Part shown: positions 1 through 7,993 of the stretch, one piece after another | Layout: every line of letters starts with the position of its first letter | Numbering within the stretch: the first letter of the stretch is position 1 | Source: JABWCQ01 sp964587105 | Lineage (GTDB): Bacteria > Electryoneota > RPQS01 | Length of the DNA: 64,000 bases | Assembly: GCA_964587105.1 (NCBI GenBank) | Contig: CAZPKG010000002.1 | Span: 248,001 to 312,000 of the forward strand | Direction of reading: 5' to 3' | Position numbers and translations under genes: made by a program | Notes under the pieces: model-generated | Databases searched by the model: none | What the model was told of the DNA's origin: nothing | What the model saw: only the letters and a program-made list of their open reading frames with translations

Positions 1-1
1 C

Positions 2-664
2 GGTATTCCGATGCAAGACGTCTGGGTGGCCAAGTCATGGGACGACGGCGTCGCGTGGACACAATCCGTTAACGTGACCAACACCAATCCCGGTCCGTTC
101 ATGCCTCCGGGCAACAGTATGCACGAACGTGATGCGACATTGGCAGAAACAGTGACGGAGTACAACGGCGATCGTTTCCTGCATCTAAGCTATATTCTTG
201 ATTTGGACGCCGGCGGCTCTGCAGGCAACAATCCAATCGGTGTGCCGACCTTGAATCCCGTTCACTATCAGCGCATCAACGTCAACGACATCCCTAATGA
301 ACCGCTTGCCAACAACCAATGGCCTGTTTTTCACGTTGACTCAACGGATATGCCGCCGGTCGTAACCAGCGCGATCGGAGACCGCCCGACATTGCCGCAG
401 CAATTTACGCTGTATCAGAATTATCCGAATCCGTTCAATCCGAGCACGACAATTCAATTTGACCTTGCGCAATCCGCGCGTGTAACTTTGAAGGTGTTCA
501 ACGTGTTGGGCGAACAGGTTGCGACATTAATCAACAACGAGTCCTTAAATGCGGGTGTGCAAACCGTCGAGTTTGACGCCAGCAGCTTAGCATCAGGCGT
601 GTATCTATATCAACTTGAAGCTCAAGGTATGATGCAGACTCGCAAGATGGTGCTGATGAAGTAA
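2..664 (+). CDS. C-terminal part of a T9SS-exported protein (5' truncated)
   Basis: The reading frame is open through the left edge, so only the last ~220 residues are present; the first in-frame ATG at 11 need not be the start. The visible part has a beta-rich, BNR/sialidase-like stretch (VWVAKSWDDGVAWTQSVNVT) of the kind seen in secreted propellers. It is followed by a Por sorting domain beginning FTLYQNYPNPFNPST and ending in the usual GVYLYQLEAQG..TRKMVLMK pattern. Such domains send proteins through the outer membrane by the type IX system and are then removed or used for anchoring. Enzymatic function cannot be judged because the N-terminus is missing. Sorting-domain call is firm; propeller is inference. 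Confidence 0.85.
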   Translation, partial: GIPMQDVWVAKSWDDGVAWTQSVNVTNTNPGPFMPPGNSMHERDATLAETVTEYNGDRFLHLSYILDLDAGGSAGNNPIGVPTLNPVHYQRINVNDIPNEPLANNQWPVFHVDSTDMPPVVTSAIGDRPTLPQQFTLYQNYPNPFNPSTTIQFDLAQSARVTLKVFNVLGEQVATLINNESLNAGVQTVEFDASSLASGVYLYQLEAQGMMQTRKMVLMK

Positions 665-791
665 TTCCCAAGCAGGGAGCAGGCGCCCATAATCTCCGGG
701 CGCCGACAGTGAGGCCCGTGCCGCGGTCCTCAAACATAGAGCGTGTGAGTGCGCAAGCAGGTGTCGTAGCGTCACACGCGTTTGTTGAAAT

Positions 792-827
792 AGGCGAGGT
801 CCAGCGGTGGCCTCGCCTGTTTTATTT
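792..827 (+). terminator. Rho-independent terminator
   Basis: Eight-bp stem AGGCGAGG/CCTCGCCT (792-799 with 811-818) followed by TGTTTTATTT. It lies 128 bases after the first gene. Confidence 0.7.
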
Positions 828-987
828 CTCGGCTGACCCACGGGCAAAAATCATCCACTGAATTATTTAATTCTTTTCCAGACTTTCACACGCATTTGAT
901 GCAATTGCGTGTGCGCGGGTCAAGTTTGGTAATTAAAAGACGATAGCTCAAATGTGTCACAATTCGACGCGCCAATAAGTTAAGTAA

Positions 988-1029
988 ATCGGGCGAGATC
1001 CGTGGGGGGCCTCGTCCGATTTTTTTTGA
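988..1029 (+). terminator. Second rho-independent terminator, no gene in front of it
   Basis: Ten-bp stem ATCGGGCGAG/CTCGTCCGAT (988-997 with 1011-1020, one G-T pair) followed by eight T. It ends a ~160-base stretch (830-987) with no plausible reading frame, so it either backs up the previous terminator or ends a short RNA. Confidence 0.7.
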
Positions 1030-1218
1030 GTTTGCGCTTCAAAGGCATTGATTGCACAGATTAAGAAGCAATCACACCCCGATTTACAAAAATTGAATGA
1101 ACAGCAATAGTGACCTGCATTGTAGGCATACCAATTGCAAACTAGTTTAAGCACAACTTGGGAAGCGCAAACCGAGTCGGTTGCTAAACCGGCCGAATAA
1201 CAAAGGGGTAGGGAATTT

Positions 1219-2694
1219 ATGTTCGCAAATATGTCATTACGTACAAAGTTAATGGGGTCCTTCTCACTATCCGCGTTCATATTAGCGGTAGTAGCATGGG
1301 TAGGATACAGCGGCGTAGTCGAAGTAGCCACAGGGCTTGATGAAGTGGCCGAAGTTCGTAGCCCGAGTATGCACGGCCTCCAAAACATGGAAGCGGGCAC
1401 GATTCGAGTTCGAATGAACAACCTCATGGTCATGAATCCGGATATCTCAAAAGAAGATCGCACGGAGTATCCGGGTCTCATCGCCAAAGCTTTCGAGCAG
1501 ATCGATAGAGGACGTAAAGAGTACGAGCCTCTCCCGCAAACAGATGAAGAGGCCGCGCTATGGCGGCAATACGATGGGTACTGGGTGGAATGGAAGTCGG
1601 AGTTTGATCGGCTTTACTCACTCGGCATTGAATCTCTTCGTGAAGAAGATCCCGATAAGCTTGCCGAAATCTACGACGAGATGGCGGCAGTCTCGTCAGG
1701 CAAATTGAAAACAAAATTCCGTGAGTCTGTCGCCAAGTTGCAGGAAGTGATTAATCTCAACGAAAAACTCGCCAAAGAATCCATGTATGCCGCAGAAGCG
1801 CACGCATCTTCGGCCAAAACAATGTCACTATCATTTGCAATAATTGGTATTCTTGCTTCCCTCAGTTTAGGTTTCTTCTTATCTCTGAACATAACCCGTA
1901 AACTCAATCGGATCGTCAACGAAGCAACTGAAGGCGCCAACCAGATCGCCGCCGCAGCGGGTCAGGTATCCATGGCTTCACAAGGAGTTGCACAGGGTTC
2001 ACAGGAACAAGCCGCCTCAATAGAACAAACTTCCGCGAGTGTGGAAGAATTAACCGCCATGACGCAGCAGAACTCAGAAAATTCAGTTGCGGTTTCCAAG
2101 CTCGCGGCTGAAGTCAAGAGCGCATCAGAAAAATCATCGAAGGCGGCGGGTCAAATGGATTCGGCAATGGCGGAGATTAAGTCTGCTTCCGATCAAACAT
2201 CGAAAATCCTGAAGACGATTGATGAGATCGCGTTCCAGACAAATTTGCTTGCCTTGAATGCCGCAGTTGAAGCGGCACGTGCAGGTGAAGCGGGCAAGGG
2301 TTTCGCTGTTGTCGCCGAGGAAGTGCGCAACCTCGCCATGCGCGCAGCCGAAGCTGCCAAGACGACCGGCTCTCTGATTGATGAAAACGTCTCGCGCGTC
2401 CATAACGGTGCGCTCATTGTCGATAGCTTGAAGTCGTCGCTTGATCTGACTGTCTCGTCGGTGAATAAAGTAACGCAGCTTGCCAATGATGTGGCCAGCG
2501 CTTCATCCGAACAATCAAACGGCTTGAATCAAATCAGCACCGCAGTCTCGCAGATGAACCAGGCCACTCAAGCCAATGCGGCTAACGCCGAAGAAGCCGC
2601 GTCAGCATCCGAAGAAATGGCCGGTCAAGCAGAAAGCCTGCGCGGACTGGTGAACGAACTCGTCGTACTGGTTCACGGTCATAACGAAGTGTAG
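1219..2694 (+). CDS. Methyl-accepting chemotaxis protein
   Basis: A 491-residue transmembrane chemoreceptor. A first membrane helix (about residues 12-33) is followed by a four-helix-bundle type periplasmic sensor (about 34-200), a second membrane helix (about 204-226) and a cytoplasmic coiled coil. The signalling hairpin is textbook: IDEIAFQTNLLALNAAVEAARAGE and GKGFAVVAEEVRNLA. Methylation-region Glu/Gln pairs are visible around EQAASIEQTSASVEELTAM. A HAMP domain is short or unrecognisable after the second helix, and there is no C-terminal CheR-binding pentapeptide. Start ATG follows AAAGGGGTAGGG, a good ribosome binding site. The gene stands alone between terminators, with no che genes in the window. 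The ligand cannot be predicted. Confidence 0.93.
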   Translation: MFANMSLRTKLMGSFSLSAFILAVVAWVGYSGVVEVATGLDEVAEVRSPSMHGLQNMEAGTIRVRMNNLMVMNPDISKEDRTEYPGLIAKAFEQIDRGRKEYEPLPQTDEEAALWRQYDGYWVEWKSEFDRLYSLGIESLREEDPDKLAEIYDEMAAVSSGKLKTKFRESVAKLQEVINLNEKLAKESMYAAEAHASSAKTMSLSFAIIGILASLSLGFFLSLNITRKLNRIVNEATEGANQIAAAAGQVSMASQGVAQGSQEQAASIEQTSASVEELTAMTQQNSENSVAVSKLAAEVKSASEKSSKAAGQMDSAMAEIKSASDQTSKILKTIDEIAFQTNLLALNAAVEAARAGEAGKGFAVVAEEVRNLAMRAAEAAKTTGSLIDENVSRVHNGALIVDSLKSSLDLTVSSVNKVTQLANDVASASSEQSNGLNQISTAVSQMNQATQANAANAEEAASASEEMAGQAESLRGLVNELVVLVHGHNEV

Positions 2695-2721
2695 CCTCGA
2701 TCAACTCACAAAGTAACGCCG

Positions 2722-2752
2722 AAAGGGTGCGGAAGTCCGCACCCTTTTCTTG
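2722..2752 (+). terminator. Rho-independent terminator of the chemoreceptor gene
   Basis: Eleven-bp perfect stem AAAGGGTGCGG/CCGCACCCTTT (2722-2732 with 2737-2747), loop AAGT, then TTCTTGTTT. Confidence 0.9.
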
Positions 2753-2988
2753 TTTGCGAAAAGGCATAACAGGCATCCACAACAAAGGAACCATCAGGGT
2801 CAACAAAATTAGACACTAACATTTTCTGTTCACAGCAGTGGATAATATTTACCACATTAGATAACAATCAAGCAGTTTTGCGATGACGTTGACGAATCAA
2901 AACATCACAATTGTTACTTATTATTCGCCATTGCATCTGTGACAAAATTCCATAAAAACAAGCCTCTCAAAAAAAGTTAGAAGGCGAT

Positions 2989-3843
2989 GTGAATAACCGA
3001 GTGAATAAGTACTCGCAAGAGCAGGTGAAACCAAGAAGTATCGATAACTTTGAATATTTGCAGAGTACGTTGACGAGATGTAAGGCATCGCTTATATTAA
3101 TGGCAGACTGTGCTACAAGGTCAGGTATTAAGCAGGAGAACACTGTGGACCATGCATCTAACAGTATTGGTTTGCCTTTGAACAGTGAAGGAGTGGACGA
3201 GTCGCTGCCGCAGGCGATTCGGAATTTATGCCCGCTTCAGCAAACGTATTTCGGAGCAGGGACATTGGCGCGTCATTCCGCTCTTTTGTTCAGCACGCGT
3301 GATGGCGGAACTCACTCGCGACAGCAAGCGATCCCGGAGAACATCACCCGCAACACGATGAACCAAATCGAAGCAACTCATCGCGAGATTTCCAACAAAC
3401 GTATTCGCGAACTTGAAAACTTAGCCCAGCAAATCGCCGAATCGCGTCGTTGCGAATGCCCGGAATTGGATCACGTCATGGAGCGGTTTGAATTGCTGCG
3501 CAGTTCGCTGCTGCCGTGGCTGATTCGGGAGCAATGTCTTCTGCTGCCCGCGCTGAGACAGCGCATTCAGGCGCATAAAAATGGCGCGGCCTACTTGGAA
3601 GCCTATCATGGCGAATTTGCGGATATGGTGCGCACCGCCGAAGCCGACCACAACCATTTGCAGATGCTGGCCGACGAATTGTATCGCGACGTTACGAAGC
3701 TTGCGTCCAAAGGCTTTTGTTCTAACAAAGTGAAACTCTTCGCGGAAGTACTGGATGAGCTTGTCGAGTGCCTTACAGTGCAATTCCAGCTGGAAGACGC
3801 GATACTGCTGCCTTGTTTTGACGCGGCAGAACTACAAAAATAG
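2989..3843 (+). CDS. Degenerate RIC/ScdA-like (hemerythrin-type) protein
   Basis: A 284-residue cytoplasmic protein without signal peptide, starting with GTG. The C-terminal ~150 residues have the pattern of the di-iron repair proteins RIC/ScdA/YtfE: an initial His-containing helix (IEATHREISNKRIRELENLA), a second helix ending EQCLLLPALRQ, a third with EADHNHLQMLADEL and a last with FQLEDAILLPCFD. Two His and two Glu ligand positions survive. The His usually found before the second Glu is Trp/Leu here, and the HxHLE of the last helix reads QFQLE. The N-terminal ScdA_N Cys domain is absent; the first ~110 residues are unrecognised. It could be a divergent metal protein or one that lost its iron site. 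A monocistronic unit, with terminators either side. Family assignment is by pattern only. Confidence 0.6.
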   Translation: MNNRVNKYSQEQVKPRSIDNFEYLQSTLTRCKASLILMADCATRSGIKQENTVDHASNSIGLPLNSEGVDESLPQAIRNLCPLQQTYFGAGTLARHSALLFSTRDGGTHSRQQAIPENITRNTMNQIEATHREISNKRIRELENLAQQIAESRRCECPELDHVMERFELLRSSLLPWLIREQCLLLPALRQRIQAHKNGAAYLEAYHGEFADMVRTAEADHNHLQMLADELYRDVTKLASKGFCSNKVKLFAEVLDELVECLTVQFQLEDAILLPCFDAAELQK

Positions 3844-3864
3844 CCCAAGATTAGGTCCCGCCCG

Positions 3865-3900
3865 AAAGCCGGTTGGCAATGCTGCTAACCGGCTTTTCTA
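3865..3900 (+). terminator. Rho-independent terminator
   Basis: Stem AAAGCCGGTTgGCA / TGCtAACCGGCTTT spanning 3865-3896, followed by TCTATTTT; 21 bases after the preceding stop codon. Confidence 0.9.
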
Positions 3901-4090
3901 TTTTACCCAATTGACATCCGCCTCTCTGACAACGGTTTCGCGAAATGGACAATGTTTTGATATAGGTAGATATTTGTAAAAAAAAGAGTTAAAGAGTAGG
4001 CAACGAACCAGAAAGATAGCTACTAAGCCTTTCATTTTTAGGGATTTGTTTGTACCTTTTAGTCGAATAAGCCTAACTTGGAGAACTCCG

Positions 4091-5059
4091 TTGACCTGCC
4101 GACACATGATAGGGGGCGTGTGCCTCATGCTCCTTTGCATCACACTTGATCTCCGAGCCGAAATTCCGCGACTGATTAGCTTCCAAGGAGTGCTGACAGA
4201 CGAGGCAGGCTTACCCGTCCAGGATTCACAATATCCGATTCTGTTCAGATTGTTTGACGCGGAATCCGGCATCGGCGAGCCATTGTGGGCGGAGAGTCAA
4301 CTTGTTTCGACTGTGAATGGAGTTTTTGACGTCCTGCTCGGCGCATCGACCGCGTTGAATCTGCCTTTTGATGAGCAGTATTGGCTGGAAACCGTGACGA
4401 CCAGCGGAACATTGACGCCACGCATTGGGCTCGCCTCCACCGCATACAGCCTGCGTTCTGCTTCGATTGAGGATTCCGTTGCCGTGCGCAGTATCAACGG
4501 AATGCAGGACGAGATTCAGTTGCGAGGTGAGGGAGGGTTACAAATTTCACAGGTCGGTGACACACTCAAGCTCCGTGCGATTTCAAGCACGATGTCCCTT
4601 GACGTCTCCGGCGCGACGACGGACATCACAGCCGACTGGTCAAGTTATGAAGCGTGCGTAACAACCGTTGAGTGCAGCGGCCCCGGAGTCGTCATTTGTG
4701 AATCTGTTGTGCAATTGCAGGTTTCACACACGACGGGCATAGGTGATCGGATTCAACTTTGTCATTCAGATTTGCCGAACAGCGCCGGACCTGACGTAGC
4801 GTATTACTCAGTGTATAGCATTCCGGCGGAATATCCGACGTTCCTGAATAACGAAATAACTGTTCCGGTTCGCACGGTCTTTGAAATCGAATCCGCCGGA
4901 AGCCACACCTGCTACTTGAATGGCCGCAACACGCAAGGTGTCGGCGGCGACCGCTTTTGGTATGCGAGTTTAACCGCGACGTTTCATCCCGAGCATACCA
5001 TTGACGCGCGGCCAATGCTTGACGGACGATTGCCGCACATCGAGAAACCTTCGCGATGA
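4091..5059 (+). CDS. Secreted protein with tail-fibre/surface-protein style repeat, function unknown
   Basis: About 322 residues. I prefer the TTG at 4091 because GGAGA lies six bases in front of it and it yields a compact signal peptide (MTCRHMIGGVCLMLLCITLDLRA). An in-frame TTG at 4046 and an ATG at 4106 are alternatives with poorer ribosome sites. The mature part begins EIPRLISFQGVLTDEAGLPV and contains LTPRIGLASTAYSLRSASI, a combination common in exported surface proteins of FCB bacteria (fQG.L.d..G.pv and aYalrA-type motifs). No sorting domain of its own, but it overlaps by four bases (ATGA) with the next gene, which encodes one, so the two are probably translated together. Function not recognised. 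Confidence 0.7.
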   Translation: MTCRHMIGGVCLMLLCITLDLRAEIPRLISFQGVLTDEAGLPVQDSQYPILFRLFDAESGIGEPLWAESQLVSTVNGVFDVLLGASTALNLPFDEQYWLETVTTSGTLTPRIGLASTAYSLRSASIEDSVAVRSINGMQDEIQLRGEGGLQISQVGDTLKLRAISSTMSLDVSGATTDITADWSSYEACVTTVECSGPGVVICESVVQLQVSHTTGIGDRIQLCHSDLPNSAGPDVAYYSVYSIPAEYPTFLNNEITVPVRTVFEIESAGSHTCYLNGRNTQGVGGDRFWYASLTATFHPEHTIDARPMLDGRLPHIEKPSR

Positions 5060-5571
5060 AGCTGATTCTTGCGCTAACAGTATTTGCAAGTTTCGCATTT
5101 GCTGATCCTGCCGCAATGCCAATCTCGGTGATTGCCGGAGGCGGGAAGCGCACGGCGAATACTTCGGGGCAACACCTACACGGTACCGTCGGTCAGACAT
5201 TCGCCAAGCGGCTCGTCGGAACTGCCAACACAGTGCGCGCTGGCTTCTGGCCCACCATGCGCGCGACATTGTTTGCACCGGTAGGTGAATCGCAAACCGG
5301 ATTGCCAGTCGAAATTGAATTTCACGCGGCTTACCCGAACCCTTTTAATCCGTCCACCAGTTTGAGTTTCTCACTCCCACAGACAAGCAATGTGAAACTA
5401 GAACTCTTCGACGTCACTGGCCGCAACGTCGAACTACTCGCTGATGGGAAATACTCCGCAGGGTCGCATCGCCTCATTTGGAACGCAGGTGCTTTTGCGA
5501 GCGGAACATACTTCGCGCGTCTGCAAACTGCGGGCTACACGTACTCACAAAAACTGCATTTGATCAAGTAA
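5056..5571 (+). CDS. Small T9SS-sorted secreted protein
   Basis: 171 residues: signal peptide (MKLILALTVFASFAFA), a short segment with ISVIAGGGKRTANTSGQHLHGTVGQ, which resembles the S-GGG...GS..L.GTIGQ motif common before sorting domains in these organisms, and a Por C-terminal domain (AAYPNPFNPSTSLSFSLPQ ... YSQKLHLIK). The start codon overlaps the stop of the preceding gene, implying coupled translation. It may be the exported partner or anchor of that protein. No catalytic motif. Confidence 0.85.
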   Translation: MKLILALTVFASFAFADPAAMPISVIAGGGKRTANTSGQHLHGTVGQTFAKRLVGTANTVRAGFWPTMRATLFAPVGESQTGLPVEIEFHAAYPNPFNPSTSLSFSLPQTSNVKLELFDVTGRNVELLADGKYSAGSHRLIWNAGAFASGTYFARLQTAGYTYSQKLHLIK

Positions 5572-5578
5572 GATTCGC

Positions 5579-5601
5579 GGGGCACCCGCTGCGGGTGCCC
5601 C
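5579..5601 (+). repeat. Palindromic repeat family R1, copy 1
   Basis: Near-perfect palindrome built on GGCACCCGCTGCGGGTGCC, 11 bp each arm. Related copies are at 6588, 18948, 20474 and 37931. Here it lies 8 bases after a stop codon and 11 bases before the dapA-like ATG, so it could act as terminator or processing hairpin; there is no T run. Confidence 0.85.
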
Positions 5602-5612
5602 GTTAACAAATT

Positions 5613-6500
5613 ATGAAAACATCGCACCTCCGCGGCTCGATAGTTCCGATACCTACGACATTCAAAGACGGCAAAGTGGATGAAGCCGCTCTGCAAAATT
5701 TGATCAACTGGCAAATCGAAAACGGCGCGCACGGCATTTCCGTCACGGGAACCACAGGCGAACCCAGTTCGTTGACTTCAGAAGAGCGAATGCGCGTGCA
5801 TCAAGTTGCCAAAGAGGCCATCGCGGGTCGCGTGCCCTTTATGCCCGGCACAGGAAGCAACAATTTCGCCGAGGGCGTGATGTACTCCAAGAACGCTGAG
5901 AAAATCGGCGCCGACGCATTGTTGCTGATTGCCCCTTATTACAACCGTCCGTCGCAGGAAGGTTTGTTCAGATATTTCACGGGAATTGCATCACAAGTCA
6001 GCATTCCGGTGATTCTCTACAACATTCCGGGCCGCACAGCTGTGAACATCGAGCCGGAAACCGTCGCGCGGGTTGTCGAGAAATGTCCGAACGTCGTCGG
6101 AGTAAAAGAGTCCAACAAGGATTTTGAACACATCAACCGTTTATTGCACAGAATGGGCCGCGAATTCTTGGTTTATTCTGGTATCGAGCTTTTGTGTTAC
6201 CCGATTCTCGCCATAGGTGGCGCAGGCTTCCTGAGTGCTACGGCCAATCTGCTCCCGCGCGAAACGGCGAATGTGTATAATCTCGTTACACAAGGCAAGT
6301 GGGAAGAAGCACGAGAATTGCACTACCACATGCTGCCGCTGAATGACGCGATCTTCTATGAGATCAATCCTGTCCCCATCAAAACCGGTTTGGCCTGGAT
6401 GGGTAAAATAAATTTTGAAGTCCGTCTGCCACTCTGCGAAATGAGCGCCGCCAATCAAGAGCGCCTGCGCACGGTGATGAAGAGTTACAATTTGATATAA
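5613..6500 (+). CDS. dapA: Dihydrodipicolinate synthase family aldolase/lyase (DapA-like)
   Basis: 295 residues, the usual size of the N-acetylneuraminate lyase/DapA family, a TIM-barrel Schiff-base enzyme. DapA hallmarks are visible: GTTGEPSSLTSEE, the IAPYYNRPSQEGLFRYF segment, the ILYNIPGRT motif with the catalytic Tyr and the substrate-binding Arg, and the Schiff-base Lys in VVGVKESN. By these residues it should condense pyruvate with aspartate semialdehyde for lysine/diaminopimelate synthesis. Its position directly before hpaG and hpaE leaves open that it serves as the pyruvate-releasing aldolase of the aromatic pathway, whose classical HpaI is absent here. No Shine-Dalgarno sequence is seen before the ATG; an R1 palindrome sits there instead. 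Confidence 0.85.
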   Translation: MKTSHLRGSIVPIPTTFKDGKVDEAALQNLINWQIENGAHGISVTGTTGEPSSLTSEERMRVHQVAKEAIAGRVPFMPGTGSNNFAEGVMYSKNAEKIGADALLLIAPYYNRPSQEGLFRYFTGIASQVSIPVILYNIPGRTAVNIEPETVARVVEKCPNVVGVKESNKDFEHINRLLHRMGREFLVYSGIELLCYPILAIGGAGFLSATANLLPRETANVYNLVTQGKWEEARELHYHMLPLNDAIFYEINPVPIKTGLAWMGKINFEVRLPLCEMSAANQERLRTVMKSYNLI

Positions 6501-6587
6501 AGCCAAGTGGGCGGGTGGGTGAAGTGTTTATCCCCTCCAGAGCACGATCCCACCCGCTCCGCGGCTATTTCCGGTTTCATACCACGC

Positions 6588-6611
6588 GGCGGCACCCGCT
6601 GCGGGTGCCCC
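6588..6611 (+). repeat. Palindromic repeat family R1, copy 2
   Basis: GCGGCGGCACCCGCTGCGGG followed by TGCCCC; same core as copy 1. Lies 22 bases before the TTG start of the FAH-family gene. Confidence 0.85.
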
Positions 6612-6633
6612 TTATCACCTCACTTTTTCCCAT

Positions 6634-7404
6634 TTGAAACTCGCACGCTGGGCCGCCAACGGCCAACTACATTCCGGAGTGTTTAGCAACAACACTCTGA
6701 TCTCCAAAGACGGCACCGAACACAATCCCGAGTCCGTCGTCTGGCTTCCGCCCAATTGGCCCGGCAAAGTTATTGGCATCGCGCTAAACTTTGCTGATCA
6801 TGCTAAAGAGTTGAACCTCGCCAAGCCCGAACTTCCCGCGATCTTCTTAAAACCGCAAACGTCGCTCGTCGGTCACAAAGCCAATGTGCTGATGCCGCCT
6901 AAGAGCGAATACATGCACTACGAAGTTGAGCTGGTTGCGATCATCGGTCAAACCTGCCGCAACGTGAAAGCCAAAGATGCATTGAACTATGTTCACGGTT
7001 ACACCATCGGCAACGATGTGACCATCCGCGATCATATCGGCCCTTATTTTCGTCCACCGTTGATTGGCAAAGGCTGGGACACCTTTGGCCCCATCGGTCC
7101 CTATATTGTCACAGCCGATGAATTTGGCTCCCCGCATGAAGTCGAACTGAAAACCTACGTCAACAACGAACTGCGACAACACGGTACAACCAAAGATTTG
7201 ATTTATTCGCTGGAAGAGATGATTGAGTATTGCTCGATGATCATGACGCTCGAAGAAGGCGACCAAATCTGGACCGGCACACCGGCAGGTTTGTCGCACG
7301 TTTATGTCGGCGACACGATGCGCTTAGAAATCCAAGGCATCGGCTCGCTGGAAAACAAAGTTGTGCAAGGCAATCAACAGCTCTCACCAATTTTAGGCAA
7401 GTGA
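6634..7404 (+). CDS. hpaG: FAH-family hydrolase, homoprotocatechuate pathway isomerase/decarboxylase (HpaG-like)
   Basis: 256 residues of the fumarylacetoacetate hydrolase fold. It has the family signature GIALNFADHAKEL, the acidic metal ligands in HYEVELVAIIG and GNDVTIRD, the GKGWDTFGPIGPYIV segment and EEGDQIWTGTPAGLSHV. In the homoprotocatechuate (hpa) pathway this family decarboxylates 5-oxo-pent-3-ene-1,2,5-tricarboxylate and isomerises the product. The single-domain length fits one half of the enterobacterial two-domain HpaG. The only available start is TTG with no clear ribosome site. It overlaps the DinB gene by four bases. Function assigned from family plus hpaE/B/C/D nearby; another FAH-family activity is possible. 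Confidence 0.85.
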   Translation: MKLARWAANGQLHSGVFSNNTLISKDGTEHNPESVVWLPPNWPGKVIGIALNFADHAKELNLAKPELPAIFLKPQTSLVGHKANVLMPPKSEYMHYEVELVAIIGQTCRNVKAKDALNYVHGYTIGNDVTIRDHIGPYFRPPLIGKGWDTFGPIGPYIVTADEFGSPHEVELKTYVNNELRQHGTTKDLIYSLEEMIEYCSMIMTLEEGDQIWTGTPAGLSHVYVGDTMRLEIQGIGSLENKVVQGNQQLSPILGK

Positions 7405-7910
7405 CCACAAGCACGCGCTGGTTTGATCGCAAATTCGAACTCGGCATTCCGCCGGAAGCGCTTCCGCCGATTATCGAGCGTCTGCGCGGCACACCTGCCA
7501 GAATGGAAGAACGTTTGAAAGAAGTTCCTCACGAACGGTTAGTTTCCAAACCGAACGGCAAGTGGTCAATACAGGAGCAAGCCGGACACCTCTTGGATCT
7601 CGAAGAGTTATGGTTTGGTCGTTTCGAAGATTTTCGCAACGGTCTGAGAGAACTTCGCCCGGCGGACTTGCAGAATACGAAGACAAATCAAGCCAATCAC
7701 AATGCGTCCGAACTTGCTGCAATTCTAAGAGAGTTTCGCGCCGCTCGATTGATATTTGTCAATGCTATTGAACAGGTTGACAACGCACTGATAACGCGTA
7801 CGTCTCTGCATCCGCGTCTCAAGCGGCCGATGAGTATCACCGATCACGCCTTCTTCGTCGCCGAACACGACGACCATCATCTCGCGGTGATAACAGCACT
7901 CTTACGATAG
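7401..7910 (+). CDS. DinB/BstA-like metal-dependent protein
   Basis: 169 residues, starting at a GTG that overlaps the hpaG stop (GTGA). The four-helix DinB fold is indicated by the metal-binding His pattern: GHLLDLEELW in the second helix region and AEHDDHHLAVITALL at the end. A Trp-x-Ile motif (GKWSIQEQAGHL) is typical of DinB/DUF1572/bacillithiol-transferase-like proteins. Tight coupling with hpaG suggests a role in the catabolic operon, perhaps as a thiol-dependent isomerase (maleylpyruvate isomerases share this fold); that is inference. An upstream in-frame ATG at 7230 would lie inside hpaG and is rejected. Confidence 0.8.
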   Translation: MTTSTRWFDRKFELGIPPEALPPIIERLRGTPARMEERLKEVPHERLVSKPNGKWSIQEQAGHLLDLEELWFGRFEDFRNGLRELRPADLQNTKTNQANHNASELAAILREFRAARLIFVNAIEQVDNALITRTSLHPRLKRPMSITDHAFFVAEHDDHHLAVITALLR

Positions 7911-7957
7911 TCTCGCCGAGTCGGGTTAAGCGAAGCGCAACCCGGCCGGAATCTGAG
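7911..7957 (-). repeat. Palindromic repeat family R3, copy 1
   Basis: Hairpin GTCGGGTT ... AACCCGGC followed by CGGAATCTGAG. Read on the minus strand it matches the two long direct copies at 37680 and 37841 (ATTCCGG...GGGTTGCG...TTAACCCGACTCGGCGAGA). Confidence 0.8.
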
Positions 7958-7990
7958 TTTCCTATTTCCTATTTCACATTTCCTATTTTC
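7958..7990 (+). repeat. Heptamer array H1 upstream of hpaE
   Basis: Tandem imperfect 7-bp units of the type TTTCCTA/TTTCACA filling the space between the R3 element and the TTG start of hpaE (3 bases away). It occupies the place where a Shine-Dalgarno sequence would be. Confidence 0.8.
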
Positions 7991-7993
7991 GCT

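Noticed and set aside
2860..2910. FNR/CRP-like operator before the RIC-like gene
   Set aside because: TTGACGAATCAA has a 4-base centre instead of the 6 needed between TTGA and TCAA in an FNR site.
4046..4090. TTG 4046 as start of the secreted protein
   Set aside because: Its only ribosome-like sequence is too close, and it would give an overlong signal peptide; TTG 4091 has GGAGA at six bases.
7230..7400. Upstream ATG for the DinB gene
   Set aside because: It would overlap hpaG by 175 bases; the GTG at 7401 overlaps the hpaG stop by four bases and matches the family's N-terminus.
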